Shown: piece by piece, positions 1-7,078 of the stretch
How positions within the stretch are numbered: the first letter of the stretch is position 1
How the letters are laid out: every line of letters starts with the position of its first letter
DNA from: Chloroflexota bacterium
GTDB taxonomy: Bacteria; Chloroflexota; Anaerolineae; Anaerolineales; Villigracilaceae
DNA length: 14,666 nt
Assembly: GCA_021796155.1 (NCBI GenBank)
Contig: JAJYOO010000025.1
Location: 1-14,666 of the forward strand
Reading direction: 5' to 3'
The notes under the pieces: model-generated
The model's database searches: none
Seen by the model: the letters and a program-made list of their open reading frames with translations, nothing else
What the model was told of the DNA's origin: nothing
Position numbers and translations under genes: made by a program

Positions 1-473
1 ATCAGGCGCGATCACCTTATATCAATCATCCGATTGAAGTCACTCAACTTTTGTGGGACGTTGGCAGTGTACGCGAGGTCAATGTCCTTTTGGCTGCATT
101 GTTGCATGACACAATCGAAGATACACAAACGAGTCCCGATGAAATTCGCAAAATGTTTGGCGAGGAAGTTTTATCGCTTGTCCTCGAAGTGACCGATGAT
201 AAAAGTCTGCCAAAAGCCGAACGAAAACGTCTGCAAGTCGAGAACGCGCCACATAAATCGGTCGGCGCAAAATTGATCAAACTGGCGGATAAATGTTGTA
301 ACGTCCGCGACATGGTCGGTTCTCCGCCGGAGGATTGGTCTCTGGAACGCCGCCGCGAATATTTGCTGTGGACAGAACAGGTTGTCGCCGGCCTACGTGG
401 CACAAATATGGCACTCGAGGCATATTACGAAAGCGAACTATTAAGCGGAAAAATGTTACTAGGCATCGCCTGA
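1..473 (+). CDS. MESH1-like HD-domain (p)ppGpp hydrolase family protein, 5'-truncated
   Basis: The reading frame is open from base 3 with no start codon before the window edge, so the N-terminus (probably 20-30 residues) is missing. The visible protein begins with a PYINHP motif, followed by ALLHDTIED (the HD motif, HDxxED), VTDDK, the basic stretch [10 protein letters not shown] and [12 protein letters not shown], which carries the last metal-binding aspartate. This is the layout of the small stand-alone MESH1 / SpoT-hydrolase-like HD family, metal-dependent enzymes that remove pyrophosphate from (p)ppGpp and, for animal MESH1, dephosphorylate NADPH. No synthetase, TGS or ACT domain follows, so it is not full-length RelA/SpoT. 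A TTG at 51 is open but would cut off the conserved PYINHP segment, so it is not a credible start. The gene ends 31 bases before the preferred degV start. Substrate is inferred from family only. Confidence 0.85.
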   Translation, partial: QARSPYINHPIEVTQLLWDVGSVREVNVLLAALLHDTIEDTQTSPDEIRKMFGEEVLSLVLEVTDDKSLPKAERKRLQVENAPHKSVGAKLIKLADKCCNVRDMVGSPPEDWSLERRREYLLWTEQVVAGLRGTNMALEAYYESELLSGKMLLGIA

Positions 474-504
474 TTTGACCCGTATGATGGTTATGGAGGG
501 CCTT

Positions 505-1341
505 ATGACCATCATTGTTGCTGATACCACTTGCGGCTTGCCGCGCGATTTGCTCAAAGAACGTTGTATTCCGCTCATTCCGCAAATCGTGATGTTCGGC
601 GAGCAAAGTTATCACGATGATAACGAGCTGGATACTGCCACATTTTTGCAAAAACTGAAGGCATCACCAACACTGCCCAAAACTGCCGCGCCAGAGCCGA
701 CGCTCTATTACTCGATCTTCCAGCAGGCGCAGGAAAGGGGCGAATCGGTGATTGTCATTGCACCGACCAGCAAAGCCAGCGGCACGCTTCGTTCAGCGGA
801 AATAGCCGCGCGGGACTTTCCTCAAGCCGACATTCGCATCATTGACACGTTGACGATCGCAGGCAATCTCGGTTCGCTCGTGTTGATGGCGGATTGCTGG
901 GCCAAGGAAGGCGCGGACGCGGATACCATTGTCAAACGCGTCAACGAAATGATTCCGCGCGAGCGGACGTATTTCTTGGTTGCCACGCTCGAATATCTTC
1001 AAAAAGGTGGACGTATCGGTGGAGCCAAAGCTTTAGTGGGCGAGCTACTGCAGGTCAAGCCGATTCTTTCAATTTGCGATGGACAAATCGAACCGTTTGA
1101 GCAGCAACGAACTAAAAAACGTGCGGTCGCGCGTCTGATTGAAATTGTCAAGGAGCAATGTCCGAGGTCAGACGCCGCGCATTTATGCGTGATGCAAGCT
1201 GATGTCGAGGATGAGGCTCGCGAAGTGGCGGCCTGCCTCAAGTCCGAGGTCGGATGCGCTGAGATTCCGATTTACGAACTGCCTCCTGCCATCGTCACAC
1301 ATGCCGGGCCGGGTGCGCTCGCAGTCGGCTTTTTTATCTAA
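505..1341 (+). CDS. DegV family fatty-acid-binding protein
   Basis: A 278-residue protein, the usual DegV length. DegV proteins bind one fatty acid between two alpha/beta domains; FakB members hand it to the kinase FakA for phosphorylation. Visible family marks are the N-terminal strand with ADTTCGLP (about residues 6-13), TSKASGT at 88-94 (the loop that holds the carboxylate) and LEYLQKGGRIGG from residue 162, the most conserved DegV motif. I chose ATG 505 because GGAGGG at 495-500 lies four bases before it; a TTG at 475 in the same frame would add ten unconserved residues. No FakA-like DAK/DegV kinase gene is present here, so the partner and lipid are unknown. The next gene has its own promoter directly after this stop codon. 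Confidence 0.9.
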   Translation: MTIIVADTTCGLPRDLLKERCIPLIPQIVMFGEQSYHDDNELDTATFLQKLKASPTLPKTAAPEPTLYYSIFQQAQERGESVIVIAPTSKASGTLRSAEIAARDFPQADIRIIDTLTIAGNLGSLVLMADCWAKEGADADTIVKRVNEMIPRERTYFLVATLEYLQKGGRIGGAKALVGELLQVKPILSICDGQIEPFEQQRTKKRAVARLIEIVKEQCPRSDAAHLCVMQADVEDEAREVAACLKSEVGCAEIPIYELPPAIVTHAGPGALAVGFFI

Positions 1342-1350
1342 TGGTATAAT
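1342..1350 (+). promoter_or_regulatory. Extended -10 promoter for yebC
   Basis: TGGTATAAT starts on the base after the degV stop codon and matches an extended -10 (TGnTATAAT) exactly. No convincing -35 lies 17 bases upstream, which is tolerated by extended -10 promoters. Transcription would start near 1357, giving a leader of about 50 bases before yebC. Confidence 0.6.
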
Positions 1351-1405
1351 CTTCGCCGCTTAACGTGTAAATTCCCACTATCGTGGTTACAAGTAAGGAG
1401 CTCTT

Positions 1406-2161
1406 ATGTCAGGTCATTCAAAGTGGTCAACCATCAAACGTAAAAAAGGCGCGGCGGATGCCAAGCGTGGCGCGGTCTTTACGCGGCTGACGCGTGAAAT
1501 CGTCATGGCCGCACGCGATGGCGGCGGCGACCCCGAATCTAATTTTCGCTTGCGGTTGGCAGTGGACAAGGCGCGCGCTGAGAATATGCCGAAAGATAAC
1601 ATCGAGCGCGGCATAAAACGCGGCACGGGTGAAGATAAAGACGGCGCGGTGTTTGAAGAACTCATGCTCGAAGGCTATGGCCCGCATGGTTCTGCCATTT
1701 TGGTTTCGTGTGTGACCGATAATCGCAATCGCACCGTTGCTGATCTGCGTCATACATTCACGCGTGTTGGCGGGAACATGGCGGAAGCTGGCGCGGTGGC
1801 ATGGCAGTTTGATCGCAAAGCATATTTTTCTTTTCCGTCCAGTCAATTATCTTTCGAAAAGGCTTTTGATCTGGCCGTTGTTGCAGGAGCGGATGATGCG
1901 ACTGATTCCGGCGACTCAATAGAAATCATTGGCCCAGTTGAGTCGTTCAAGACGATTGCCAACGCATTGCATCAGGCGCACGTTACACCCGATGAAGCGG
2001 GCTTGCGCATGGTCCCCAAGCAGGAGCTTGAACTGGATACCGATGCGACTCTCCAAGTGATGAAAGTGGTTGAGAGCATCGAAGAGTTGGATGATGTTCA
2101 GGACGTGTTCCATAACGTCAAGATCACCGATGAAGCTATCGCCGCGATGGAAGCCGCATAG
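1406..2161 (+). CDS. yebC: YebC/PmpR family transcriptional regulator / translation factor
   Basis: A 251-residue protein, standard for the family. It opens with the signature GHSKW-x-IK-xKK-xxDAKR and continues with FTRLTREI, the acidic/hydrophobic core ELMLEGYGPHG, CVTDNRNRTVADLRH and GGNMAEAGAVAWQF, all typical YebC. Family members bind DNA as regulators (PmpR) and, in more recent work, bind ribosomes to ease translation of proline stretches (as with human TACO1); which role applies here cannot be told from sequence. AAGGAG at 1395-1400 is five bases before ATG 1406. The yebC-ruvC-ruvA order is a common bacterial arrangement. A perfect hairpin with a T-run separates this gene from ruvC, so read-through into ruvC may be partial. 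Confidence 0.95.
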   Translation: MSGHSKWSTIKRKKGAADAKRGAVFTRLTREIVMAARDGGGDPESNFRLRLAVDKARAENMPKDNIERGIKRGTGEDKDGAVFEELMLEGYGPHGSAILVSCVTDNRNRTVADLRHTFTRVGGNMAEAGAVAWQFDRKAYFSFPSSQLSFEKAFDLAVVAGADDATDSGDSIEIIGPVESFKTIANALHQAHVTPDEAGLRMVPKQELELDTDATLQVMKVVESIEELDDVQDVFHNVKITDEAIAAMEAA

Positions 2162-2167
2162 TTTGAC

Positions 2168-2198
2168 GTAAGGGCGGGTGATCCCGCCCTTACTTTTT
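2168..2198 (+). repeat. GTAAGGGC palindrome plus T-run between yebC and ruvC (REP-like / terminator-like)
   Basis: Two perfect 11-base arms, GTAAGGGCGGG (2168-2178) and CCCGCCCTTAC (2183-2193), enclose a TGAT loop and are followed by TTTTT (2194-2198) and then the ruvC ATG. By shape it is an intrinsic terminator for yebC. Its ends, GTAAGGGC and GCCCTTAC, also resemble the ends of the palindromes at 7326-7410 and 7643-7670, so it may be a member of the same REP-like family that also serves as a terminator or attenuator. Confidence 0.7.
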
Positions 2199-2678
2199 AT
2201 GACTCTCGCACTTGGGATTGATCCAGGAACAGCAACAACCGGCTACGGACTCGTCCGCCTCGCGCGGGATGGAAACCTGGAAGCCGTTAAATTTGGCGTG
2301 ATCTTAACGTCCAAAGAGTCCACCGCCTCCGCGCGGCTGGAGATGCTTTACACCCAATTGAATGAACTTCTAAAACAGAATCATCCTGACACTGCCGCGG
2401 TCGAGAAATTATTTTTTCAACGCAATATTTCGACTGCCATCGCAGTGGGCCAAGCGCGCGGCGTGGTTTTGCTGTCTTTGGAGCAAGCGGGACTTGAAGT
2501 ATTCGAATACACGCCGAATGAAGTCAAGCAGGCGGTGGCTGGTTATGGCTCAGCGGGCAAACGTCAAGTCCAGGAGATGGTGCGGACACTTTTGCTCCTG
2601 CCCGAAATCCCAAAACCTGATGACGCCGCCGATGCATTAGCCATTGCCATCACACACTTACATACAAAAAGATATTAA
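2199..2678 (+). CDS. ruvC: Crossover junction endodeoxyribonuclease RuvC
   Basis: A 159-residue RuvC, close to the usual 160-175. RuvC is the metal-dependent resolvase that nicks Holliday junctions symmetrically in concert with RuvAB. The acidic catalytic set is complete: D8 in GIDPG, E69 in VEKLFF, and the D141/D142-D145 cluster in DDAADALA. FFQRN and AVGQARGV are further RuvC marks. A GTG at 2178 would extend the frame, but it lies inside the hairpin; ATG 2199 gives the family's normal N-terminus. There is no Shine-Dalgarno sequence: the bases before the ATG are the hairpin arm and five Ts. Translation may depend on coupling, on re-initiation, or on an unseen internal promoter. Confidence 0.95.
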   Translation: MTLALGIDPGTATTGYGLVRLARDGNLEAVKFGVILTSKESTASARLEMLYTQLNELLKQNHPDTAAVEKLFFQRNISTAIAVGQARGVVLLSLEQAGLEVFEYTPNEVKQAVAGYGSAGKRQVQEMVRTLLLLPEIPKPDDAADALAIAITHLHTKRY

Positions 2679-2698
2679 CCACAAAGGCAGATAAATTA

Positions 2699-2750
2699 TG
2701 TCTGTTATTTTGAGATTGCTACGCCCTGCTCTGCAGGGCTCGCAATGACA
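2699..2750 (+). repeat. Imperfect palindromic dispersed-type repeat between ruvC and ruvA
   Basis: Nested inverted arms: TGTC (2699-2702) with GACA (2747-2750), ATTGC (2715-2719) with GCAAT (2742-2746), and a central 7-base stem GCCCTGC (2723-2729) / GCAGGGC (2733-2739) around a TCT loop. The design, TGTC...GACA ends around a 7-bp stem with a 3-base loop, is shared with the element at 12995-13072. Such elements are typical non-coding dispersed repeats; copy number in the genome cannot be seen here. Confidence 0.65.
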
Positions 2751-2756
2751 TATAAT
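2751..2756 (+). promoter_or_regulatory. Candidate -10 box for ruvA (possible leaderless start)
   Basis: A perfect TATAAT directly follows the palindromic repeat and lies eight bases before the ruvA ATG. A start seven bases downstream would fall at or next to base 2764, so the transcript would be leaderless or nearly so, which fits the absence of a Shine-Dalgarno sequence. No good -35 is visible; the expected position lies inside the repeat. Confidence 0.4.
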
Positions 2757-2763
2757 AAGAACT

Positions 2764-3345
2764 ATGATCGCAACTCTACGCGGCGAAGTTACTCAAATCG
2801 AAGATAATGCCCTGATTATCGAAGTCGGCGGCGTGGGACTGCGCGTATTTGTCCCCGCGCCTCTGCGTGGACGGCTCAAAGTGGGCGAAGTTGTTCTGCT
2901 TTACACGCATCTCGTCGTTCGCGAAGACGCGTTGACACTTTATGGCTTTGAATCTCAATCCGACCGTGATCTATTCAATATGTTGTTAGGCGTGGATGGC
3001 GTTGGTCCGAAAGTCTCGCTCTCTGTATTGTCTACGCTCACGCTGGATGTTGTCCAACGCGCGGTGTTCAACGAAGAAAGTGAAATCCTGAGTCGCGTGC
3101 CCGGTGTCGGGAAAAAGACCGCGCAGAAAATTGTTCTTTACTTGCACGACCGATTGCGACCTGCAGACACTTTAGCGAAAGTTGCCACGCTATCGGACAA
3201 GGATAGCGAAGTTCTCGCGGCATTAACAGCGTTGGGTTATTCCATTGTCGAAGCGCAGACCGCCATCCAGTCCTTGCCAAAAGACGCGCCGGAGGATGTG
3301 GAGGAACGTCTGCGGTTGGCGCTGCAATATTTCACGGGGAAGTAG
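2764..3345 (+). CDS. ruvA: Holliday junction branch migration protein RuvA
   Basis: A 193-residue RuvA, normal length. RuvA tetramers bind four-way junctions and load the RuvB motor. The N-terminal OB-fold starts at MIATLRGEV and includes the EVGGVGLRV and LTLYGF strands. Two helix-hairpin-helix motifs follow, LLGVDGVGPKVSLSVLS and LSRVPGVGKKTAQKIV. The C-terminal RuvB-binding domain (about residues 145-193, ALTALGYSIVEAQTAI) is complete. The gene lies 85 bases after ruvC; that gap contains the palindromic repeat and a TATAAT box. ruvB does not follow and must be elsewhere. A bidirectional terminator closes the unit. Confidence 0.96.
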   Translation: MIATLRGEVTQIEDNALIIEVGGVGLRVFVPAPLRGRLKVGEVVLLYTHLVVREDALTLYGFESQSDRDLFNMLLGVDGVGPKVSLSVLSTLTLDVVQRAVFNEESEILSRVPGVGKKTAQKIVLYLHDRLRPADTLAKVATLSDKDSEVLAALTALGYSIVEAQTAIQSLPKDAPEDVEERLRLALQYFTGK

Positions 3346-3362
3346 TCCATTCTGATGAATCA

Positions 3363-3397
3363 AAAACGAGGGGATAAATTTCCGCTCGTTTTATTTT
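3363..3397. terminator. Bidirectional intrinsic terminator between convergent ruvA and the NAGPA gene
   Basis: AAAACGAG (3363-3370) pairs with CTCGTTTT (3385-3392) around a 14-base loop that can form extra pairs. On the plus strand it runs into TTTTATTTT; read on the minus strand the A-rich left arm becomes a T-run. It sits in the 63-base gap between two convergent genes, as expected for a shared terminator. Confidence 0.75.
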
Positions 3398-3408
3398 GTC
3401 GAATCTTT

Positions 3409-4653
3409 TTAGCGCGTTGTCAAATAAAAGAAATCTCTCGAACGAGGAACCAAGAAGATCGTCGGATCGCTTTCCATTTGATCCAAAAGCTGGACAGCCG
3501 TCAGATGATTGCCCGAAGGCTCATAGGTCACAAAGTGAGCATAATGCTTGTTGATGTCAAGCTGCATTGCATTGTAAGCGCCGGCGTTTTGCAAAGCTTG
3601 GGCGAGAGTGGAAACCGACGTAGCATTGCCAACCGCGTAGATCAAATAGCGGCCATCCTGTGTAATGCCCAAGCCGGTGCGCCACGTGATGGATTGGTTG
3701 CCGATGGTATCGCCCCAAAGAGACGCGTCATCAACATAGACGCGCGGATCAATCTGACCAGCTTCCAGAATGGGCGGACAATTCTGACGGAGAGCAATCA
3801 TGTTCGGGTCGCCGGGGAACAAATCCTGTCCCCATGTTCCAATCTGAACGTGCCCATCTTTGTAAATGGCAACCGTCGCGATTCCTGGCCAGGGTGTGAG
3901 AAGCGTGGTGCCATCCACAACCATTCCATATTTTCCGTTGACGGCCTTGAAGCCGCCATTGAATGCAGCGATAAGATGACTCATATCCGCGGGCGGAATC
4001 GTTCCCAGATTTGGAATTGCATTCACGACATTGGTCGCATGCGACGGTTCCAAAAACCCCGGTTCCATGTGCAATTGAAGCACGGATAGATCAATGCGTA
4101 CAAGAGCAACGCCAGCATAAGGCCGCGTTGGATCTAAGTTCAATAATGCCTGCGCCATAACGGGTTGTCCGTTCACATTTGGACCATAAGCCTGCCAGCC
4201 AATCTGCGGATCGGCGGTGACTACATTTGTGCTCGGCGCGGGGACAACTCGTTGGAAGATGGGCTTTTGTGCAACCACAGTTGATTGATTTGTTGTTTGT
4301 GTCGGCTGCGGTGTGGGTTGTGGTGTGGGCTGTAGCACAGGTGCACTTTGAACAGTCGGCTGTGCGACAGGTTGCTGGTCGAGTGTGATGCCCGGCTTTT
4401 TGCCATCCGCTTGATATGCCAATTGATTGATGTTGTCCTGAATCCAGAACGATGCACTTTCAATATTCGCCGTTAATTGCGGCCCCGCTGCTGACCGGAT
4501 CATATCGGCCACTTCTGCGCCTGTGGACGGTGAAACTGCCGGAACAATGGCAAGGACGCCAATCAAAGATGCAAAAGAAAATATCGAAAAGATAGCCGCG
4601 TATATCCACCCGCGATTTGAACGTGCCTTTGTTTGTCCTCTGAGTCGAATCAT
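3409..4653 (-). CDS. Membrane-anchored phosphodiester glycosidase (NAGPA domain) protein, copy 1
   Basis: A 414-residue protein starting at ATG 4653 (reverse strand), chosen because GGAAAGG lies just upstream and a basic N-terminus then leads into one membrane helix (about residues 15-40). After the helix comes an extracytoplasmic segment, a Pro/Gln/Thr-rich linker with repeated PTPQ units (about 90-125), then a C-terminal NAGPA-type domain from about residue 145. Family-like signatures are AAFNGGFKAVNGKYGMVVDG, RTGLGITQDGRYLIYAVGN and AYNAMQLDIN. Family members hydrolyse phosphodiester-linked sugars; the substrate in bacteria is often wall or exopolysaccharide. The usual GGGSS after the LD motif is replaced by INKHYAHF. 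It lies 132 bases downstream of a paralogue on the same strand, likely co-transcribed or duplicated with its leader. Confidence 0.85.
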   Translation of the reverse strand: MIRLRGQTKARSNRGWIYAAIFSIFSFASLIGVLAIVPAVSPSTGAEVADMIRSAAGPQLTANIESASFWIQDNINQLAYQADGKKPGITLDQQPVAQPTVQSAPVLQPTPQPTPQPTQTTNQSTVVAQKPIFQRVVPAPSTNVVTADPQIGWQAYGPNVNGQPVMAQALLNLDPTRPYAGVALVRIDLSVLQLHMEPGFLEPSHATNVVNAIPNLGTIPPADMSHLIAAFNGGFKAVNGKYGMVVDGTTLLTPWPGIATVAIYKDGHVQIGTWGQDLFPGDPNMIALRQNCPPILEAGQIDPRVYVDDASLWGDTIGNQSITWRTGLGITQDGRYLIYAVGNATSVSTLAQALQNAGAYNAMQLDINKHYAHFVTYEPSGNHLTAVQLLDQMESDPTIFLVPRSRDFFYLTTR

Positions 4654-4785
4654 GAACCTTTCCTTTTTTCGCTTGTTTATCGGCCCTCTGCTCTCCATCA
4701 AAGGGCGCATGAACGCATCTTACTTGTTGTGCATGAACAACAGATGAACAATAAAAATCTGTTGATGCCGAAACCAAAAAGCAAA

Positions 4786-6060
4786 CTATTTCAATGTCAA
4801 ATAAAAGAAATCGCGCACGTTTGGCGTCAGGTATAAATGCGGGTTGTAGATCATTTCCGCCAGCAGCGGTTCACCGGTCATCGTGAATCCTTTCGATGGA
4901 TCATTTGCCGGTGTGTATGTGTAAAAGTGTGCGTAATATTGATTGATGTCTAATTGCATGGCGTTGTACGCACCCGCGTTCTGCAAAGCTTCAGCCAGCG
5001 TCGCCGCGGACGTCCCGTTACCGACGGCGTAAATTAAATAGCGACCATCTTGTGTGATGCCCAAACCGGTGCGCCACGTGATGTCGGAGTTGCCGGTGTA
5101 GCCCCACGCTTTTCGGTTGTCGAGATATAGCCCCGGGTTGATCTGACCCGCATCGATCAGCGGCGGACAATTCTGTCGAAACGCGATCATGTCCGGAGTC
5201 TGCGTGAGATCCGTTCCCCATGTCCCAATCGCAACGTGACCATCCTGATAAATCGCCACTGTTCCAAGCCCGTCAATCGGTGGGAGCAAAGTGAAACCAT
5301 TGACCATCATTCCAAAATGTCCGTGGATTCCTTTGAAGCCGCCGTTGAAGGCCGCGACCAGATTGCTCTGATCCGCGGGCGGAATCTGTCCAAGATCGGC
5401 GATGGCCTGATTGATTCCTGATGGGTGAGACGGCTCGATGTTTCCAGGCATCATGTGAAGTTGGAGTTTGGAAAGATCAATGCGGACCAGCGCGACGCCG
5501 GTATAAGAACGCGTTGGATCAAGCAATTGCATCGTGCGCGCCATGATGGGCTGTCCGTTCATTTCCGAACCGTAAGCCTGCCAGCCAATCTGAGGCGGAT
5601 CAACCATGACAGCATTGACCGGCGCGGGCGTCGCGGTTGGAGTCGTTATTGGAATGTTTTGTGCAAGAGGAACTTTGGCGATTGCCTGCGGGGTATTTGG
5701 AATCGTTGTGGGTGTCGCCGTTGAAATGACTGTGGTTGTGACGGTGTTGCTTTGTGGCTGGTTTGACCATTGAATTTCAGATTGTCCGCTGACCTGCGAG
5801 CGGAATTGATTGAACGCATCCTGAAACTGGTACGATACACTTTCCAACGCCGCGACCGGTGCGGGTCCGACGAAGGCGCGCAACAAGTCCGCGACGTCCG
5901 CGCCAGTGGTCGGCGAAATCACGGGAACAATTGCCAGCAAAAACAAAAGCGCAAATAGAATCGTCAACGTGCCGGATAATAAAATGATCGTCCAGCCGTT
6001 CTGCGGCTTTCGTTGTTTTCTTTTCCCACTATGAGATGAAAGAGTTTGCAAGCGAGCCAT
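4786..6060 (-). CDS. Membrane-anchored phosphodiester glycosidase (NAGPA domain) protein, copy 2
   Basis: A 424-residue paralogue of the neighbouring 414-residue protein, with the same plan: basic N-terminus (KRKQRKPQ), one membrane helix (about 22-46), an ISPTTGADVADLLR segment matching VSPSTGAEVADMIR of copy 1, a Thr/Pro-rich linker (about 100-150), and a C-terminal NAGPA-type domain with DPPQIGWQAYGSEMNGQPIM, AAFNGGFKGIHGHFGMMVNG, RTGLGITQDGRYLIYAVGN and AYNAMQLDINQYYAHF. ATG 6060 (reverse) was chosen because TAAGGAAAT precedes it; the longer frame from 6129 runs through a leader hairpin. The catalytic part is predicted to face outward. It is divergent from proC, and the 166-base gap contains inverted repeats. 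Substrate unknown; probably surface glycan processing. Confidence 0.85.
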   Translation of the reverse strand: MARLQTLSSHSGKRKQRKPQNGWTIILLSGTLTILFALLFLLAIVPVISPTTGADVADLLRAFVGPAPVAALESVSYQFQDAFNQFRSQVSGQSEIQWSNQPQSNTVTTTVISTATPTTIPNTPQAIAKVPLAQNIPITTPTATPAPVNAVMVDPPQIGWQAYGSEMNGQPIMARTMQLLDPTRSYTGVALVRIDLSKLQLHMMPGNIEPSHPSGINQAIADLGQIPPADQSNLVAAFNGGFKGIHGHFGMMVNGFTLLPPIDGLGTVAIYQDGHVAIGTWGTDLTQTPDMIAFRQNCPPLIDAGQINPGLYLDNRKAWGYTGNSDITWRTGLGITQDGRYLIYAVGNGTSAATLAEALQNAGAYNAMQLDINQYYAHFYTYTPANDPSKGFTMTGEPLLAEMIYNPHLYLTPNVRDFFYLTLK

Positions 6061-6087
6061 AAATATTTCCTTATTGAGACAATTAAA

Positions 6088-6112
6088 GCCCGTGTCGTTC
6101 TTTGACACGGGC
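6088..6112 (-). promoter_or_regulatory. Leader hairpin upstream of NAGPA copy 2
   Basis: Perfect 9-base arms GCCCGTGTC (6088-6096) and GACACGGGC (6104-6112) with a 7-base loop. Read on the minus strand the hairpin is followed by TTTAATT and lies 27 bases before the start codon of the NAGPA gene. With no minus-strand gene upstream to terminate, it is more likely a 5'-leader structure (attenuator or stability element) than an ordinary terminator. Confidence 0.5.
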
Positions 6113-6132
6113 CTCATCAATGACGGCACATC

Positions 6133-6170
6133 TTACATGGCTCATGTAAATTACACATGAAATTTTCATG
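6133..6170. promoter_or_regulatory. Operator-like inverted repeats in the divergent NAGPA/proC spacer
   Basis: TTACATG (6133-6139) and CATGTAA (6143-6149) form a perfect inverted repeat with a 3-base gap. A second one, ATGAAA (6157-6162) and TTTCAT (6164-6169), lies seven bases further on. Spaced dyads in a divergent intergenic region suggest binding by a dimeric regulator, but no regulator gene is adjacent. Confidence 0.4.
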
Positions 6171-6202
6171 AAATTCCAGTTAGCTTTTTGGCAGCCTGCC
6201 TT

Positions 6203-6208
6203 TATAAT
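6203..6208 (+). promoter_or_regulatory. Candidate -10 box of proC
   Basis: A perfect TATAAT 18 bases before the proC ATG. A start near 6215 would leave a leader of about 12 bases, with AAGGAGG (6215-6221) almost at the 5' end. No convincing -35 is visible at the normal spacing. Confidence 0.5.
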
Positions 6209-6226
6209 CCGTGCAAGGAGGCAGAG

Positions 6227-7078
6227 ATGCTTAATAAGAGAGTCGTTTTTGTTGGACCAGGAGTTATGGCCGAAGCAATGATCGCTGGATTGCTTCGGAA
6301 GAAATTGGCAAAACCCGCGAACTTGATCGCGTCGGGACCGCGTGCGGAACGCGGCGAGGAACTGCATCAAAAGTATGGCGTTCAAGCCACAACAGATAAT
6401 GCTGTCGCAGTTCATGATGCGGATGTGGTTGTTTTATCGGTCAAGCCGCAGAGGTTGAGTGATGTGATGAAAGGAATCAAAAGCGTCCGCGCGGACGCGT
6501 TGGTACTTTCGATTGTGGCGGGCGCTTCGATCAAAAAGATCAGCACCGGGTTGAAGCATAAAGCCATCGTTCGCTCGATGCCGAATACGCCGGGACAGAT
6601 CGGCGAAGGCATCACAGTTTGGGCCGCGTCGCATGAGACATCTGATGAGCAACGCGAGATAGCTAAGAAAATTTTAGGCGCGTTAGGCGCGGAAGTCTTC
6701 GTCGAAGATGAAGGTTATCTCGACATGGCAACGGCTCTATCCGGTACCGGTCCCGCATATGTGTTTTTATTTACCGAAGCATTGATCGACGCGGGTGTGC
6801 ACATGGGGTTCCCGCGCCGCATTGCGGAGCAATTGGTTTTGCAGACCATCAAAGGTTCAGCGGATTTTTATGAGCAGGCCGAGAAACATCCGGCTACATT
6901 GCGGAATCAAGTCACATCGCCGGGTGGGACATCCGCCGAGGCGTTGTATTATTTGGAGAAGGCCGGTTTCCGCACCGCGATTTCGCGCGCAGTTTGGGCC
7001 GCATATCAACGGTCATTGGAATTGGGGAAGGAAAAGCCGATTCATATTCCCGAGGCGCATGAGGGCGAAGAGATTTGA
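6227..7078 (+). CDS. proC: Pyrroline-5-carboxylate reductase
   Basis: A 283-residue ProC catalysing the last step of proline synthesis, NAD(P)H-dependent reduction of pyrroline-5-carboxylate to proline, in the cytoplasm. The N-terminal Rossmann fold shows VGPGVMAEAMIAGLL (residues 9-23); VVLSVKPQ and RSMPNTPGQIGEG are the expected cofactor-domain motifs. The C-terminal dimer domain has ALSGTGPAYVF (SGTGPAY at 172-178) and VTSPGGTSAEAL (229-240), the substrate-site signature. ATG 6227 follows AAGGAGG by five bases; an in-frame start at 6188 would overlap the promoter. No proA or proB is nearby. The stop codon at 7076-7078 lies within the start of the transposase gene. Confidence 0.95.
   Translation: MLNKRVVFVGPGVMAEAMIAGLLRKKLAKPANLIASGPRAERGEELHQKYGVQATTDNAVAVHDADVVVLSVKPQRLSDVMKGIKSVRADALVLSIVAGASIKKISTGLKHKAIVRSMPNTPGQIGEGITVWAASHETSDEQREIAKKILGALGAEVFVEDEGYLDMATALSGTGPAYVFLFTEALIDAGVHMGFPRRIAEQLVLQTIKGSADFYEQAEKHPATLRNQVTSPGGTSAEALYYLEKAGFRTAISRAVWAAYQRSLELGKEKPIHIPEAHEGEEI

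Noticed and set aside
475..504. TTG start for degV
   Set aside because: ATG 505 has GGAGGG at the right distance and begins at the family's normal N-terminus.
3355..4089. Plus-strand open frame of 244 codons
   Set aside because: It is antisense to the NAGPA gene, has no recognisable motifs, and starts in the terminator region; the minus-strand protein has clear family motifs.
4738..4764. 8-bp hairpin between the two NAGPA genes as a terminator
   Set aside because: CAACAGAT/ATCTGTTG has an 11-base loop, is AT-rich, and has no T-run on the minus strand after it.
6795..7058. N-terminal extension of the RAYT frame deep into proC
   Set aside because: The extension is the out-of-frame shadow of proC; homology-like sequence begins only after about 7059-7080.
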